Source: Pseudocercospora fijiensis CIRAD86
Taxonomy: Eukaryota; Ascomycota; Dothideomycetes; Mycosphaerellales; Mycosphaerellaceae
Length of the DNA: 64,000 bases
Assembly: GCF_000340215.1 (NCBI RefSeq)
Contig: NW_006921537.1
Span: forward strand, 2,766,286-2,830,285
Direction: 5' to 3'
Made by a program: the position numbers and the translations under genes. This document shows, piece by piece, positions 40,202 through 50,200 of the stretch; within the stretch, counting starts at the first letter, position 1, and each line of letters begins with the position of its first letter. Below the pieces are notes generated by a model, which worked only from the letters and a program-made list of their open reading frames with translations, had not been told where the DNA came from and did no database searches.

Positions 40202-40412
40202 ACGTAGTAGTAGAAGGCGCGTAATCGATAGAGATAGTAGTAGAGATAGTAGTAGAAGGCGCTTAATCGATAGAGATAGTAGTAGAAGGCGCGGAAGACG
40301 CGCAATCGATAGAGATAGCGGTAGAAGGCGCTTAATTAATAGAGATAGTAGTAGAAGACGTAGAAGACGCGTAATCGATAGAAATAGTAATAGAAGGCGC
40401 TTAATCGACGGT
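40202..40412. repeat. Degenerate in-frame repeats in the MULE N-terminus
   Basis: About six copies of a unit like gtagtagaaggcgcttaatc-gatagagata, reading VVEGAxSIEI in the transposase frame; copies vary from about 30 to 45 bp. Confidence 0.75.
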
Positions 40413-41358
40413 AGTAGATATTAAGTCGTAGGAGGAGGTTGAATTAGTCTTAGAGACGCGTATTCGAGGTCGCTATCGCTTACTATCGCTACCTCGCGAG
40501 CGTATAGTTCTATCTAATAGAAGATCGGTATCTCCGCGACCTTAGAAGTACCTATTCTCTCTAAGAGAGCGCTACCGTAGACCTATACCGCGAGAGTCGA
40601 AGTTTACGTCTTATTAGGCTCTTATCGAATATATCTACGCCTTCGGAAAGTCGACTAGATACGAGTTTAAGTAGTATAAGCCGTAGAAGAATAAGAATAA
40701 GATTAAATACCGTTACCTCTTCGTATATAGCTACTATAGTTAACCGGATAAGCGTACCTAGAAGGAAGAGGCTAAGTTAATATAGCGGAAGTCGACTTCG
40801 AAGAAGATAGGCTATAAGTTCTATTTCTACGCCGTTACTATCGATCTATTATAGCTAGAGGGTAAGTAGGTAATCCGGCATTCTTTAGAAGATAATTATT
40901 ATTATTACTATTACAAGAAGGATAATATTGTCGCTCTAGCGATAGTACGGCGGAAGTTAAGAACAGTAGCGTTCCTCGAGGAATTAGAGGGCCTTTAGTA
41001 AGCGCGAATACTAACCTCGAAGATTATAGCCTACTTCCGCGACCGTAGTATAATTCTTAAACTAAAGGACATATATAATATTGCCTAGTCTCGCAATATA
41101 GATGCTCGTTAATAGATAAACTAGGCTTAGCGAACGGTCGAGTTACTAGATAAGAACGGCATCTTCTACGAGATTAATACTAATCCTTAGAATAGCGCTA
41201 TTCGTAGTATAATTGCCCTCTACCTACGGTCTCTAGAAGCGTTTAAGAACACGCTATATACACTAATTATAGACACTACTTATTCGACTAATATCTATAA
41301 CCTCGAGTTAATAGATATCGTTGCCGCTAGCCCTATAAACGATACGATTAAGCTTAGT

Positions 41359-41490
41359 TGTTACGGCAGCTGCAAGCTAGCCTATAAGGCATACCTTCCG
41401 TAGGCGTACGAGGTATACATACCTTCCGATAGGGACCTAGAGAGATAGAGAATACATTAACCTAGCCGACTACCTTGTTCCTTCGTAACA
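41359..41490. repeat. Left LTR of the nested element
   Basis: 132 bp, tgttacggcagctgcaagct to ccttcgtaaca; begins TG and ends CA with 7-bp inverted tips TGTTACG/CGTAACA. Confidence 0.93.
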
Positions 41491-42873
41491 ATTAGTAGCA
41501 CTACTAGGTTGAGAACCTTTCGATTCGTTAAGCGTACCGAATACGCGAGACGAACGATACATAAAAAACAGCCCTCCGAATACACAAAAAACAGCCCTCC
41601 GAATACAAGAACTTCCGCATAAAAACAATAATAATAACGAGAACCGCCCTTCCCGCGTACGCCGCGAAACATATACCCCGGAACAAGCAGCCTACGGTAC
41701 GCCGCCGAGAAAGACGCCTAAATAGCCCTTACCGTACGCGACTATCTCTAAGCCGGATAATAGCAAAATACGGCGGAATAGCGGAATAGCTACAAGAACA
41801 AGATACATACTATCCGGCGCTGCTTAAAGCGCTACAATAGCGACGTATAGTGCTATAATAGAGACCTAAAGCGCAGGTACCTAAAGCGCTATAATAGCGA
41901 GACTAGCTACTATAGATCGAGTAGGTCGAAGAGTTAGATAAGCACTAGATATATAAACTCGAGCAGCCGTACTAGCTAGACGACCTTAACGACCCGTACG
42001 AGCCTAACCGACAGTATAAGCCTAAGCAGCTGTACGGGCCTAAGCAGCCTAACGAGCCGTACGAGCCTAACGAGCCGTACGAGAACGAGCTTAAAGAGCA
42101 GTACGAGCTTGAAGAGCCTAGTAAGCCTAACGAGCCGTACGAGCCTAACGAGCTTAACGAGCCGTACGAGCCTAACGAGCTTAACGAGCCGTACGAGCCT
42201 AACGAGCTAGATACACTTAAGAACGCGACTAGCGAGCGCGCGACGACTAGACAGCCTAACGGGCCTAAAGACTAGTACGAGCCTAAAGAGCCTAATATAC
42301 TTAAGAACGCGACTAGCGAGCGCGCGACGACTAGACAGCCTAAAGAGCCTAGATAGCCTAGCGGGCTTGAAGAGCAGTACGAGCCTAAAGGGCCTAGCGA
42401 GCCTAACGAGCACTACGAGCCTAATAAACAGTACAACGAGCTTAACGAGCCGTACGGGCCTAACGAGCTTAACGAACCGCACGAGCCTAACGGGCTTTAA
42501 GAGCAGTACGAGCTTAACGAGCCGTACGAGCCTAACGAGCCGTACGAGCCTAACGAGCCGTACGAGCCGTACGAGCCTAAGCAGCGATGCTAGCCTAAAG
42601 GATACGATGCGACTAAGCCTAAGAGGACGGACAAGCCTCTTCTACGCGCGAGGAAGAAGCGCCTAAATGGCCGTTACCGCCTAAATAGCCGTTAGCGCTA
42701 TAACGGACAGCGCTTCCGTTACTAAATAACGACTTCCGAGACTACGGATATCGCCGTAGCAGCACGGCCGCGACGACTCGTACGGAGACAACGTACGGAG
42801 ACAACAAGGACATAGCGATACAATGCTTATATAAGCGACCTGGTATGTCGCCTTTGTTCTGTTTAGACGGGGG
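41491..42873 (+). pseudogene. Pro-Asn-Glu-Pro-Tyr-Glu repeat protein of the nested LTR element
   Basis: A plus-strand frame runs across the interior with a few TAG/TAA at Gln/Trp-like sites. The first third is Lys/Arg-rich; from about 41950 to 42590 it is a chain of short repeats on the theme EPNEPYEP (DNA theme cctaacgagccgtacgag), with two copies of a longer unit LKNATSERATTRQP (near 42212 and 42301). The tail is again basic. No zinc knuckle or enzyme domain was recognised. By position it could be a Gag-like protein, but the sequence gives no direct proof. I do not recognise the family. Confidence 0.6.
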
Positions 42874-43008
42874 TGTTATTACGGCAGCTGTAAGCTAGCC
42901 TATAAGGCATACCTTCCGTAGGCGTACGAGGTATATATACCTTCCGATAGGGACCTAGAGAGATAGAGAATACATCAACCTAGCCGACTACCTTGTTCCT
43001 TCGTAACA
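42874..43008. repeat. Right LTR of the nested element
   Basis: 135 bp; same as 41359-41490 apart from an extra tta near the start and about three transitions, such as ctgtaagc against ctgcaagc. Confidence 0.93.
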
Positions 43009-44884
43009 TTAGTATTAGCCTTGTCCGTCCGAAGCTAGATTAAGCGGACTTTATAAGGTTGCTACGTTTACTACGGAAGGGCCTCGAACAAGCTAGTTAT
43101 CTAATGCCTCTTATTATTAGCACTAATCGTAAAGTAGCACTTATACTAGCTATTAATAATATATTTCCGGAGTCTTAGAATATCGTATATAACTAGTATC
43201 TATAGTAAGATATATTAACTCGAGTCCGTAAGGAACGTAGCGAATTTAGACAAGTAAAGGGCGATAATAGCGGCTAGATCGACAGCCCTTTAACTAATAA
43301 GTTCCTTAAGCTCTTTATATACACTATTCGTAGTTAAACTAAGTAGGAGTTTAACGACAATGTCCGCAAGCTATACAACGTGTATCCTATATTTAAGGCC
43401 TATCTCGAGAACAACTAGTAGCGATATAAGACGCGGATTATCTACTACTAGACTAACGAGGTTCTTTACTTCGGCTATAAGACGACTTCGCGAGTTAAGT
43501 TAACCTATAGACGTATTAAACAATAGCTTAACTATAGTAGCCGCTACGATATCTTCTTACTCTTTAAGAGCCTGCTTAACTAGTAGCACGAGGGTTACGA
43601 TCGCCGCCGTATTCGCCTTACTAAGAACCTTAAGAGGTGTAATAAGGCACTAACTAGAGCCTTCTAGTCTAGCGTAGCTCGAGTAATTAGTAATTACTGC
43701 TTACTAGAAGTTAAGCTATTATATCTACGTATAGTAGATCTTCTACGTACTATAACTAACGATAACGGCAACGAGATTAAGTACTTAGCCTACTCGTATA
43801 GCTGCCCTTACTATATCTATAGTAATTACATAAGCAAGACCTATAGCTATCCTTATAAGTACGATATTATACGGCTTCTCGAGATAGGTAGCTCTCGAGC
43901 TGTACTATTGCCGAGTTACTTCTACTCGTACTAGCTAATTAACTTCTAGCGTAAAACGCTCTATCTACGAGAGCCGGAAGTAATCTTCGGCAACTGTAAA
44001 CCTATAACTAGCGGAGCTACTTTGTATAGTACGAAGCGTATATAAAGTATTACAAACAGCTTAAGAACTAGACGATTTAAATACTACTACCGTTGCTAAG
44101 AAGTAGAAGACAATAACCGCTAGAATAGTAGACTTCGTACTAGAGCTAGGCGTATCGCTTACTTAGCTTCGTACGACTATTACTAAGCACTATAAGTGCG
44201 TTAAGAGCTAGTATCGTACTTAATAATACCCCTACTAGAAGGCTAACCGTCCGTATAGCTCTACCTACTATCTAAGCGGCTTCGAGTGCTATAATCTACG
44301 AGCTAAGTCTTTACTTCTAGTAGTACCGGAGCCTTCTTCTAAGCTAGATTAGCTCCGCCGAGAGCTTAAGGACCTACGTAGACGTAAGCAACAACGATTA
44401 TAGGTAGAAGAATATAGAGCGAGATAATAAGCTAAATATAGCCGCTAGTAGGCGGCATTCTATAAGTAACAATAACGATAGGCTACTTAGTAATAGTACT
44501 AGTAGTCGCTTATATAGCTAGCCAGAAGGCCGCTTTATTACTAGGTACTATAGTAATAGCACTATTAGTTTACTTAGCACTATTAGTTTACTTAGTAATA
44601 GTAGTATACTAGTTAGCAACTAAGAGACTAGTATAAGCTAGTATATATAGCCTCGCGTAGTTATAAGGTAGTAGGTCGCAATCCGATTAGACCTAAGTAG
44701 ATAGCTAACAACCTAACAACTAATAACACCTTTAATTTTGCTATACTACTAATTTGCTAACAAACTTTAGCTTTATAGCTAGCTAGTAGTAGTATTGCAG
44801 TAGTTGCCTAGCTAGCGGGGCCTGCATCGACGCGATTATCCGCTTCTACACGCGATTTTGTTAGTAACAGCCGATCTCGTAATC

Positions 44885-44938
44885 TCGGGATATGCTGGGG
44901 CTCGGGCGGCTAGCTGGGGCTCGGTTTAGTATCGAGGA
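44885..44938. repeat. Right terminal inverted repeat of the MULE
   Basis: 54 bp; inverse of 39911-39964, keeping the two CA-context cytosines that are T in the left copy. Confidence 0.92.
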
Positions 44939-44945
44939 TAATTGG
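44939..44945. repeat. Right target-site duplication of the MULE
   Basis: taattgg, identical to 39904-39910. Confidence 0.8.
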
Positions 44946-45212
44946 TGCTCGTGCACTGGACGTCGGCCGTTGTCTCTGGTCTGGCTTCGAGCTCATCGCC
45001 AAGAAGTCGCAATTCACAAACCCTACTTTCCTTGTGTGCCTCAACATTTCTTTTCCATTTCTTCGGGACCATGACGCTCGCTGCTGCTATTCAGCGATCG
45101 TGACTCGCTATCCACTCTTTTGCTCCATTCTTCCACGCCATTGACTCCCCACTTGACTCAGTAGCCGCTCGGCTGGCCGAACGTCTATCGAGACCCTGCT
45201 GCCGCTCAGACA

Positions 45213-45912
45213 ATGACGGAGTGCATGCCTGGACCTCCTCACAAGTCGGCAACCATAACGTACGGTCTTGAACCTGAAAGAGTGAGTATGGCTCATCCAC
45301 GTTCACAATCCCCCTCTCCACTTTATCATTATCTGCTCACCTCCACACGGCCGGCGGGCTTGCATTAGCATATCTTTATCTGACCGTACATAGGCGGTGA
45401 TACTGCAGCCATATCTCGCGCTCACATCGCAACAATCCGCACTGGGCCGCCAAATATCCAAGGCCAATTCTTCGCCTTCACCGTCTACCTCGCCAATGTC
45501 ATCTGCCACAGCCTCTCCTGGCTCACCGACCATGTCTTCCTCCACAACAAGCTCAACCAGCGGCTCCCCAACTATGGAAGCAAGGCACTTCTCGCCCAAT
45601 CCACCACCTGCATTGGCATTGCCGTCATCAAGACGAGTCTCGACGAAATCACCAATGGTCGAGCCGATCCCGGAAGATAAGGTGCCCAAACTCCCACGAC
45701 CTTCGTCACAAGACCAAGTCTTCCATGTCAACCACGAGATCAAGTCAACGCTTACGGATCTCCTCAATTGCCACGCCGTACGACACGATGCAAAGATAAG
45801 AATGTGGATACAGTCCAGACTGATGGATGCGGAGCTTGAGCTGAAGCGACAGCGTCGCCGTCGATCCAGCACCGCCCACACCAACCATCACCTTGACCCC
45901 GACTCCGAATGA
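45213..45912 (+). CDS. Conserved-looking Ser/Pro-rich protein
   Basis: Two exons (45213-45281 and 45394-45912) over a 112-nt intron (GTGAGT...CATAG, branch site ctgac) encode 195 residues. The N-terminus ends ITYGLEPER at the splice site. Residues 40-110 are Ser/Pro/Thr-rich and look disordered. The C-terminal part (about 125-180) looks folded or helical: HVNHEIKSTLTDLLNC, then IRMWIQSRLMDAELELKRQR followed by a run of Arg. That basic tail could be a nuclear localisation signal. The Ser-rich/helix layout looks like a protein kept across filamentous ascomycetes, but I cannot name it. No function is proposed. Confidence 0.7.
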
Positions 45913-46190
45913 GCCTTGCCGGAAGGTCACTCTCTGATGTTGCTGGCCAACATTTTCCACTCTGTCATTGCTTGATGGCACTTAAGCGTGGAGTCGGAAT
46001 GGAGTTCTTGTTTTCGATTTTGAACATGATACCCACAGGATTATGCAAATACGACTGTCGATTCACAATGGCTGGCTCTATGATCAACGGCTCGATGCCG
46101 CTCGCTGAAGGCTGGAAAGTGAAGCTGTTGATATATGAGACTTTGTATCATAGCTTCAATGCAGCTTAGCTTCTACCTCGGGCATGCGTT

Positions 46191-47746
46191 CTACTTCTGT
46201 TTCAATCCTGTCGTGAACAAAGGCGACTGCAATAATCTGTCCCAGTCGTGGACACTCATACTGTTTTCATTGCTTCCAATCACCGCATCTCTCGCCCTAG
46301 GAATCATTTCCGACTCATACGCCTTTATCGCCGCAGCAGTGATTCCGTGCTCGCCAACCTGCTTCGCCAACAATCCCACATCCAAAATAGCATTATTCAA
46401 TCCCTGGCCTCGATCTGTAACCGCGAACACATGGTCAGCTGCTCCATTTTCATGCGCAAGGAACCTAATGTGATTGAGGACCCTGCATCAAACACCCCCA
46501 TGTTTCAGACGATGCAGAAAAAAAGCACAAATCACTTACGGAACGTCATAGGATGCGCGGCATCACCTGCTAACGTCACAGTCCCGTTTCGATTGTCCCA
46601 AGGTTGCGGTGTCCAACTCGATAATCTGTTGTGCCAGCATTGCGTGTCTTCCGGGATCGACTGCCAGAGAAACTTGATGTCGTCGCTGAAGTCTCCGGCT
46701 CGTCGTTTGAGGTCTGCCAGGATGTTGGCGCTGCCTTGGAGGGATGAAGGGGTGTAGTTGGGGTCGGAGGGGATCCAGGACATGATCATCATGAACGTCC
46801 AGTCTCCAGGCTCGGAGGGTGCGTGCGCGTCGTGGACTGTATGTATGGACTGATTAGCAAGCACAATGCGAGCGAAGATGATCATCAATGCATGCCATAC
46901 TTCCTATCCAGTTGAAGTAGCCGAGCGGATGAAATAAGACCATCAAGCGATGTGCTTTCTCCTTGAATTTCAACGCTGCTTCTTTGGGTAATTTGGCCAC
47001 ACAGGCACTTGCGACCAGAGGGGACATATCGAGGGTGGCCTGTTCTGGTCCGCATAGAAAGTCTCTCACGTACGAGTGAGCGCCTTCCGCGCCGATGAGA
47101 AGGTTTGCTGTCGCCGTGGTGCCATCTTCGAAAGCTGCTGTTGCCAGCTTGCCGTCCGAGGAGACGTGCTTCAGCTTCTTGCTCCATTGTATGTCAACGC
47201 CTTGACTGATGAGCTGGAGGAATCTCTTTCGAGCGAGACGGATGTTGTAGGGTATGGGTAGGGCTCTGAGCAGCTCGCCGGTGTTGCCATTGAATATTGG
47301 CATCGTCTCATCTTCACCAGCTTTGTGGTCGTCCACCTGAGCATCTTCGACTTGGTTCGCCAAATGCTCTGGCAAGCATTCTCGCTGAGGAAATGATCAG
47401 CCAAGCTCCGACTCGACGACGATGTCGGTGACGGTAAGACTTACGAGAGGCACCTGAGCCCAGTAAATACCAAAGTTCCAGTCTCGAGGTCGAGCATGTA
47501 GTGAAGCATCTTGTTCATATACTGTCACGTGTGCACCTCTCTTTATGTCTCGGTCAGCCACGAGGATGTCAGGCGAGAGGAGTGTCTCGTCGTACGGTCT
47601 GCAATGCTTGTGCAGCTAATAAGCCAGCCGATCCTGGTGGGCATGGTCAGAATTGCCGCGTTGTTCACCAAATGTAATCAGGCCATGATATGCCGACCTG
47701 CACCGATGACCAGAACTCTGGTACTGCTGGACTCGATTTCAGCCAT
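46191..47746 (-). CDS. FAD-dependent monooxygenase (aromatic hydroxylase type)
   Basis: Six exons (47746-47698, 47633-47596, 47540-47445, 47384-46901, 46836-46540, 46414-46191) with introns of 55-125 nt encode 395 residues, a normal length. The dinucleotide-binding motif VLVIGAGSAGLLAAQAL (11-27) is split by the first intron. ARPRDWNFGIYWAQ follows, the 'DG' motif region reads ANLLIGAEGAHSYVRDFLCG, and the second FAD motif GDAAHPMTFHRGQGLNNAI (313-331) is split by the last intron. This is the salicylate hydroxylase-like group (PF01494). It uses NAD(P)H and O2 to hydroxylate a small molecule, often in secondary metabolism. It is divergent from a LaeA-like methyltransferase 342 bp away. The donor of intron 1 (GTCGGC) is unusual. 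Confidence 0.88.
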
Positions 47747-48088
47747 GGCTCGCAGGCTGCTCTAATAATAACGCTGCGCCGAATGAGGCGACTTGATGAG
47801 GTTGCGCAGTGTCAAGTGTGCAGCAGGCTGATGTTTTCGCCAACTCCAGCGAGCTCATCCTGGCCTGGACCATCGAGACGACGCACGGCGAATGGACGAG
47901 GCGTGCTTGTCGGCGTGGGCGTGGGCGTGGGCGTGCGGGCGAGTCAGATTGCAGCTGTCGGCAAATTAATGTGCCAAGAGGACGTGCGTGAGATCTGCAC
48001 GCGCACGACGACACGACTTGATACATACGTGTGCGCACGACTTTGCATTTTCCCTTGGTCTTTCCCGTCCCCGTTGGCGTTTGGTGCG
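47747..48088. promoter_or_regulatory. Divergent promoter region of monooxygenase and methyltransferase genes
   Basis: 342 bp between the two start codons, with a gtgggc hexamer tract near 47914-47936. A longer plus-strand frame continues upstream of 48089, but its ATGs would overlap the monooxygenase exons, so the start at 48089 is preferred. Confidence 0.5.
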
Positions 48089-49287
48089 ATGCCTGGTGAG
48101 CGCGAGCGCGAGCGCGAAGAGGCCCGCTCTGCCCTGGTCGAAGCGCCGGCAGCGCCAGCGGAGACGCAAGCGCAAGCTCCAACGCTGCTGACGGACTTCG
48201 ATCCGGATGCCGATGACGGGGACAGGGACGGGGACGGGGACGGGGACGGGGACGGGGACGGGGACGGGGACGGGGACGGGGACGGGGACAGGGACGGGGA
48301 CAGCGGATACGATGGAGACTCTTTGGCCGCAACAGACACCACTTCGCTGCTCTCCTCCATCGCTCGCTATCGAGAAGAGGGCGGCCGCACCTACCATTCC
48401 TATGGCTCAACGGAGCACTGGGGGCCCAATGACGAGCCAGCCCAAGATCAACAGGATCTGTCACACCAGCTCTGGATCTTGGCGTTGAAAGGCAAGTCCT
48501 TCCTCGCCCCCATTGCCAAAGACCCATCGCAGATTCTGGATATTGGCACTGGAACGGGAATATGGGCCATAGAAGTCGCCGATCAGCATCCGCACGCCAC
48601 TGTCACCGGCACCGATTTGAGCCCCATACAACCTACTTGGCTGCCCCCTAACTGCCATTTCGAGATCGATGACTACAATCTCGAATGGCTCGATGAGGCC
48701 AAATTCGACTTCATACATGGCCGGGAGCTGTTGGGCACCTCTCCAGACTGGCCTGCCGTCTACCGACAAGCATTCAATGCACTGAAGCCTGGAGGATGGT
48801 ATGAGCAGCACGAACCTAGCCTATTTTTCCGTTCAGACGCAGTCGACCTGAAAGACGACCATCCTTTTCCGCAGTGGGGTCAAATGATGCTTGACGCCGG
48901 CAATAAAGCGAACATGAGATTTGACATTGGCGATAAGATCAAAGGCTGGATGGAGGAGGCCGGGTTTATCAATGTGACCGAGCATCGAATGCCATGGTTG
49001 ATTGGCGGCTGGTCGAAAGATGAGCACCAGCAGCAAGTTGGGCAGTGGAATCAGTTGAGGCTGGATCTTGGAGTCGCCGACTTCTGCTCAAGACGATTTA
49101 CGAATCATATGCGTCTCTCGCCACACGAGATTCAAGTCTTTTGCGCGCGACTGCGATCGGCATTTCGAGATAAGAAGCTCAATGCGTACCAGTGGGCGTA
49201 GGTCGTACCATTCCATTCCAGTTCGTGAATTCTGCTAACCTCTTCAGGTATTTCGTATATGGTCAAAAACCAGATTCCAATCCCTAA
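48089..49287 (+). CDS. LaeA-like SAM-dependent methyltransferase
   Basis: Two exons (48089-49197 and 49248-49287; intron 50 nt) encode 382 residues. After an Ala/Glu-rich start, residues about 43-71 are a Gly-Asp run from a GGGGAC minisatellite. The methyltransferase domain begins near TYHSYGSTEHWGPND and has SAM motif I ILDIGTGTG (149-157), the acidic TGTDLSPIQPTWLPPN, then IDDYNLEW, FDFIHGRELLG and ALKPGGWYEQHE. The short last exon supplies YFVYGQKP, the usual end of this family. LaeA-like enzymes include the velvet-complex regulator and many cluster tailoring enzymes; which role applies cannot be told. It is divergent from an FAD monooxygenase, which favours a metabolic pairing. The exact start is uncertain. 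Confidence 0.85.
48214..48303. repeat. In-frame GGGGAC minisatellite coding for Gly-Asp
   Basis: About 14 hexamer units, mostly ggggac with three cagggac variants, in frame in the methyltransferase gene (DGDGDG with a few Arg). Confidence 0.95.
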
Positions 49288-50200
49288 AATCGACTTGCAC
49301 ACCTGCACCACAGCACTCTTTCCCTACTGCATACGAAAGAGTGTCTTGCGTCTCGCGGCTCTCATTCGGAAAATGAGAGGCTTATCATCCGCAAAATCCG
49401 CTCGTTCCTAAATGACTGAGATTGCGTGATTGGAGTTGACCATGCACGATACAGCATACGCCTCTAGGACACTCGGTCGCACTGTGTCTTGAAGTCGGAG
49501 GCACTCCGCGAGATCATACCTTAGCCGTAGTTCCGGCGTGAGGAAAGATGATGGGCGCGTCTGATACCCTTTGACTCTACTTGCCAGCTGCTTGACTAAA
49601 ACGCAGACAGGAGTATATCGCGCTGCAACACAGACCGTTCGATCGCATTCGTGCGACATCGACTGGGGGAGGGACTGCACAGCTTTCGCCCTCTCGCGAA
49701 GCCCGAAGTTGAAATGCAGAAAGCTCATTTCCAAGGTGAGCGTTGTGCCTTTAGACACTTGTTTGGGTGAGGACTTACCGCATAGTTGATGCTGACGCTA
49801 AAAGACACCGCGGAGAATGAGATATTGCAGAAAGGAGGGTTTCTTCGCTTGCTGTACATGGCAGCCATTGGAGGTTTGATGCTGCTAGCGTTTCATTATT
49901 TCACTGACATGCCAGAGCATATCGTCAGGAAGAATCCCGCGCAGCACCGATAAGTGTATGAGGGTCGCGGTCTTGGTACTGCCATCACCGCGACACCGAA
50001 AATCGACGACTATAGTAGCCAAGCTGAGATTTTGCTTACGCATATTTCATAGGCAACTCTCAGGGCAAAGCAGGTTCTGAGAGACTTGTTCGGAGATGAT
50101 CAAGTCATCATCATCATCATCATCACAAGGGCGCTTTTCGTGCCACATAGCACTCGAATATGAACAAGAATCGAATTCCAAACCATGCCATCCTGCCTCC
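49288..50200. other. Intergenic region between methyltransferase and Cys-rich protein genes
   Basis: Convergent 3' flanks. One small candidate gene lies at 49789-49953. A CATCAT tract lies near 50104-50125. Other open stretches (for example 49408-49758 minus) show no domain. Confidence 0.5.
49789..49953 (+). CDS. Possible small membrane protein or last exon of an unseen gene
   Basis: ATG to TAA gives 54 residues with one hydrophobic helix (LLYMAAIGGLMLLAFHYF) between a charged start and a charged tail. A good acceptor (cttaccgcatag) lies just upstream, and an open frame without ATG (49571-49738) ending at AAG|GTGAGC would splice to it in frame, so this may be the last exon of a larger gene whose first exon was not found. 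No family recognised. Confidence 0.25.
   Translation: MLTLKDTAENEILQKGGFLRLLYMAAIGGLMLLAFHYFTDMPEHIVRKNPAQHR

Larger units (their letters stand above)
41359..43008. mobile_element. Short non-autonomous LTR retrotransposon (TRIM-like) nested in the MULE
   Basis: A 1,650-bp element with direct terminal repeats of 132 and 135 bp, each starting TGTTA and ending CGTAACA, flanked by the 5-bp duplication ttagt (41354-41358 and 43009-43013). A purine tract (agacggggg) lies directly before the right LTR. Right after the left LTR, tagtagcac could be a RIP-changed primer site (TGGTAGC-like); that is a guess. The interior holds a repeat-rich frame but no protease, reverse transcriptase or integrase, so it would need help from another element. 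LTR copies differ by about three transitions and a 3-bp indel, so insertion seems recent. Confidence 0.9.
40150..44420 (+). pseudogene. MULE transposase relic, split by an LTR element
   Basis: One frame runs from about 40150 to 41358 and resumes at 43014; removing the nested element with one copy of its TTAGT duplication restores the frame exactly. Stops are TAG/TAA at Gln/Trp-like sites. The N-terminus has acidic repeats, then a FAR1-like DNA-binding region with YEFK and KYRYLFVYSYYSQPDKRT (near 40660-40750). The MULE transposase core shows TLYTLIIDTTYSTNIYNLEL (41251-41310), where the Asp is the likely first catalytic residue, and IFPESQNIVYN near 43165. A SWIM-like stretch (SYSYPYKYDIIR) lies near 43840. 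It resembles fungal Hop-type transposases; the exact ends are uncertain. Confidence 0.78.
39911..44938 (+). mobile_element. Mutator-like DNA transposon (MULE) with nested LTR element
   Basis: A 5,028-bp element with 54-bp terminal inverted repeats (39911-39964 and 44885-44938, starting tcctcgatactaaaccgagc) that differ at two sites, both C-to-T in a CA context in the left copy. It is bounded by a 7- to 8-bp target duplication. Without the nested 1,650-bp LTR element and its 5-bp duplication the MULE is about 3.37 kb. It carries one transposase relic. The right end keeps normal composition over its last ~120 bp. It lies between two genes and breaks neither. Confidence 0.88.

Noticed and set aside
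42207..42666. Open stretches of 91 and 99 codons in the repeat part of the nested LTR element (both strands)
   Set aside because: Shadow frames of the PNEPYE repeat protein; Ser/Thr/Leu or Arg/Leu-Val repeats result from reading the same 18-bp repeat in other frames.
41359..43008. CRISPR-like or tandem duplication reading of the two 132/135-bp repeats
   Set aside because: Only two copies, with TG...CA ends and a 5-bp target duplication, as in LTR elements.
47739..48527. Minus-strand stretches of up to 262 codons rich in Arg-Pro or Pro-Ser or Pro-Val
   Set aside because: They are the antisense of the GGGGAC minisatellite and of the methyltransferase gene.
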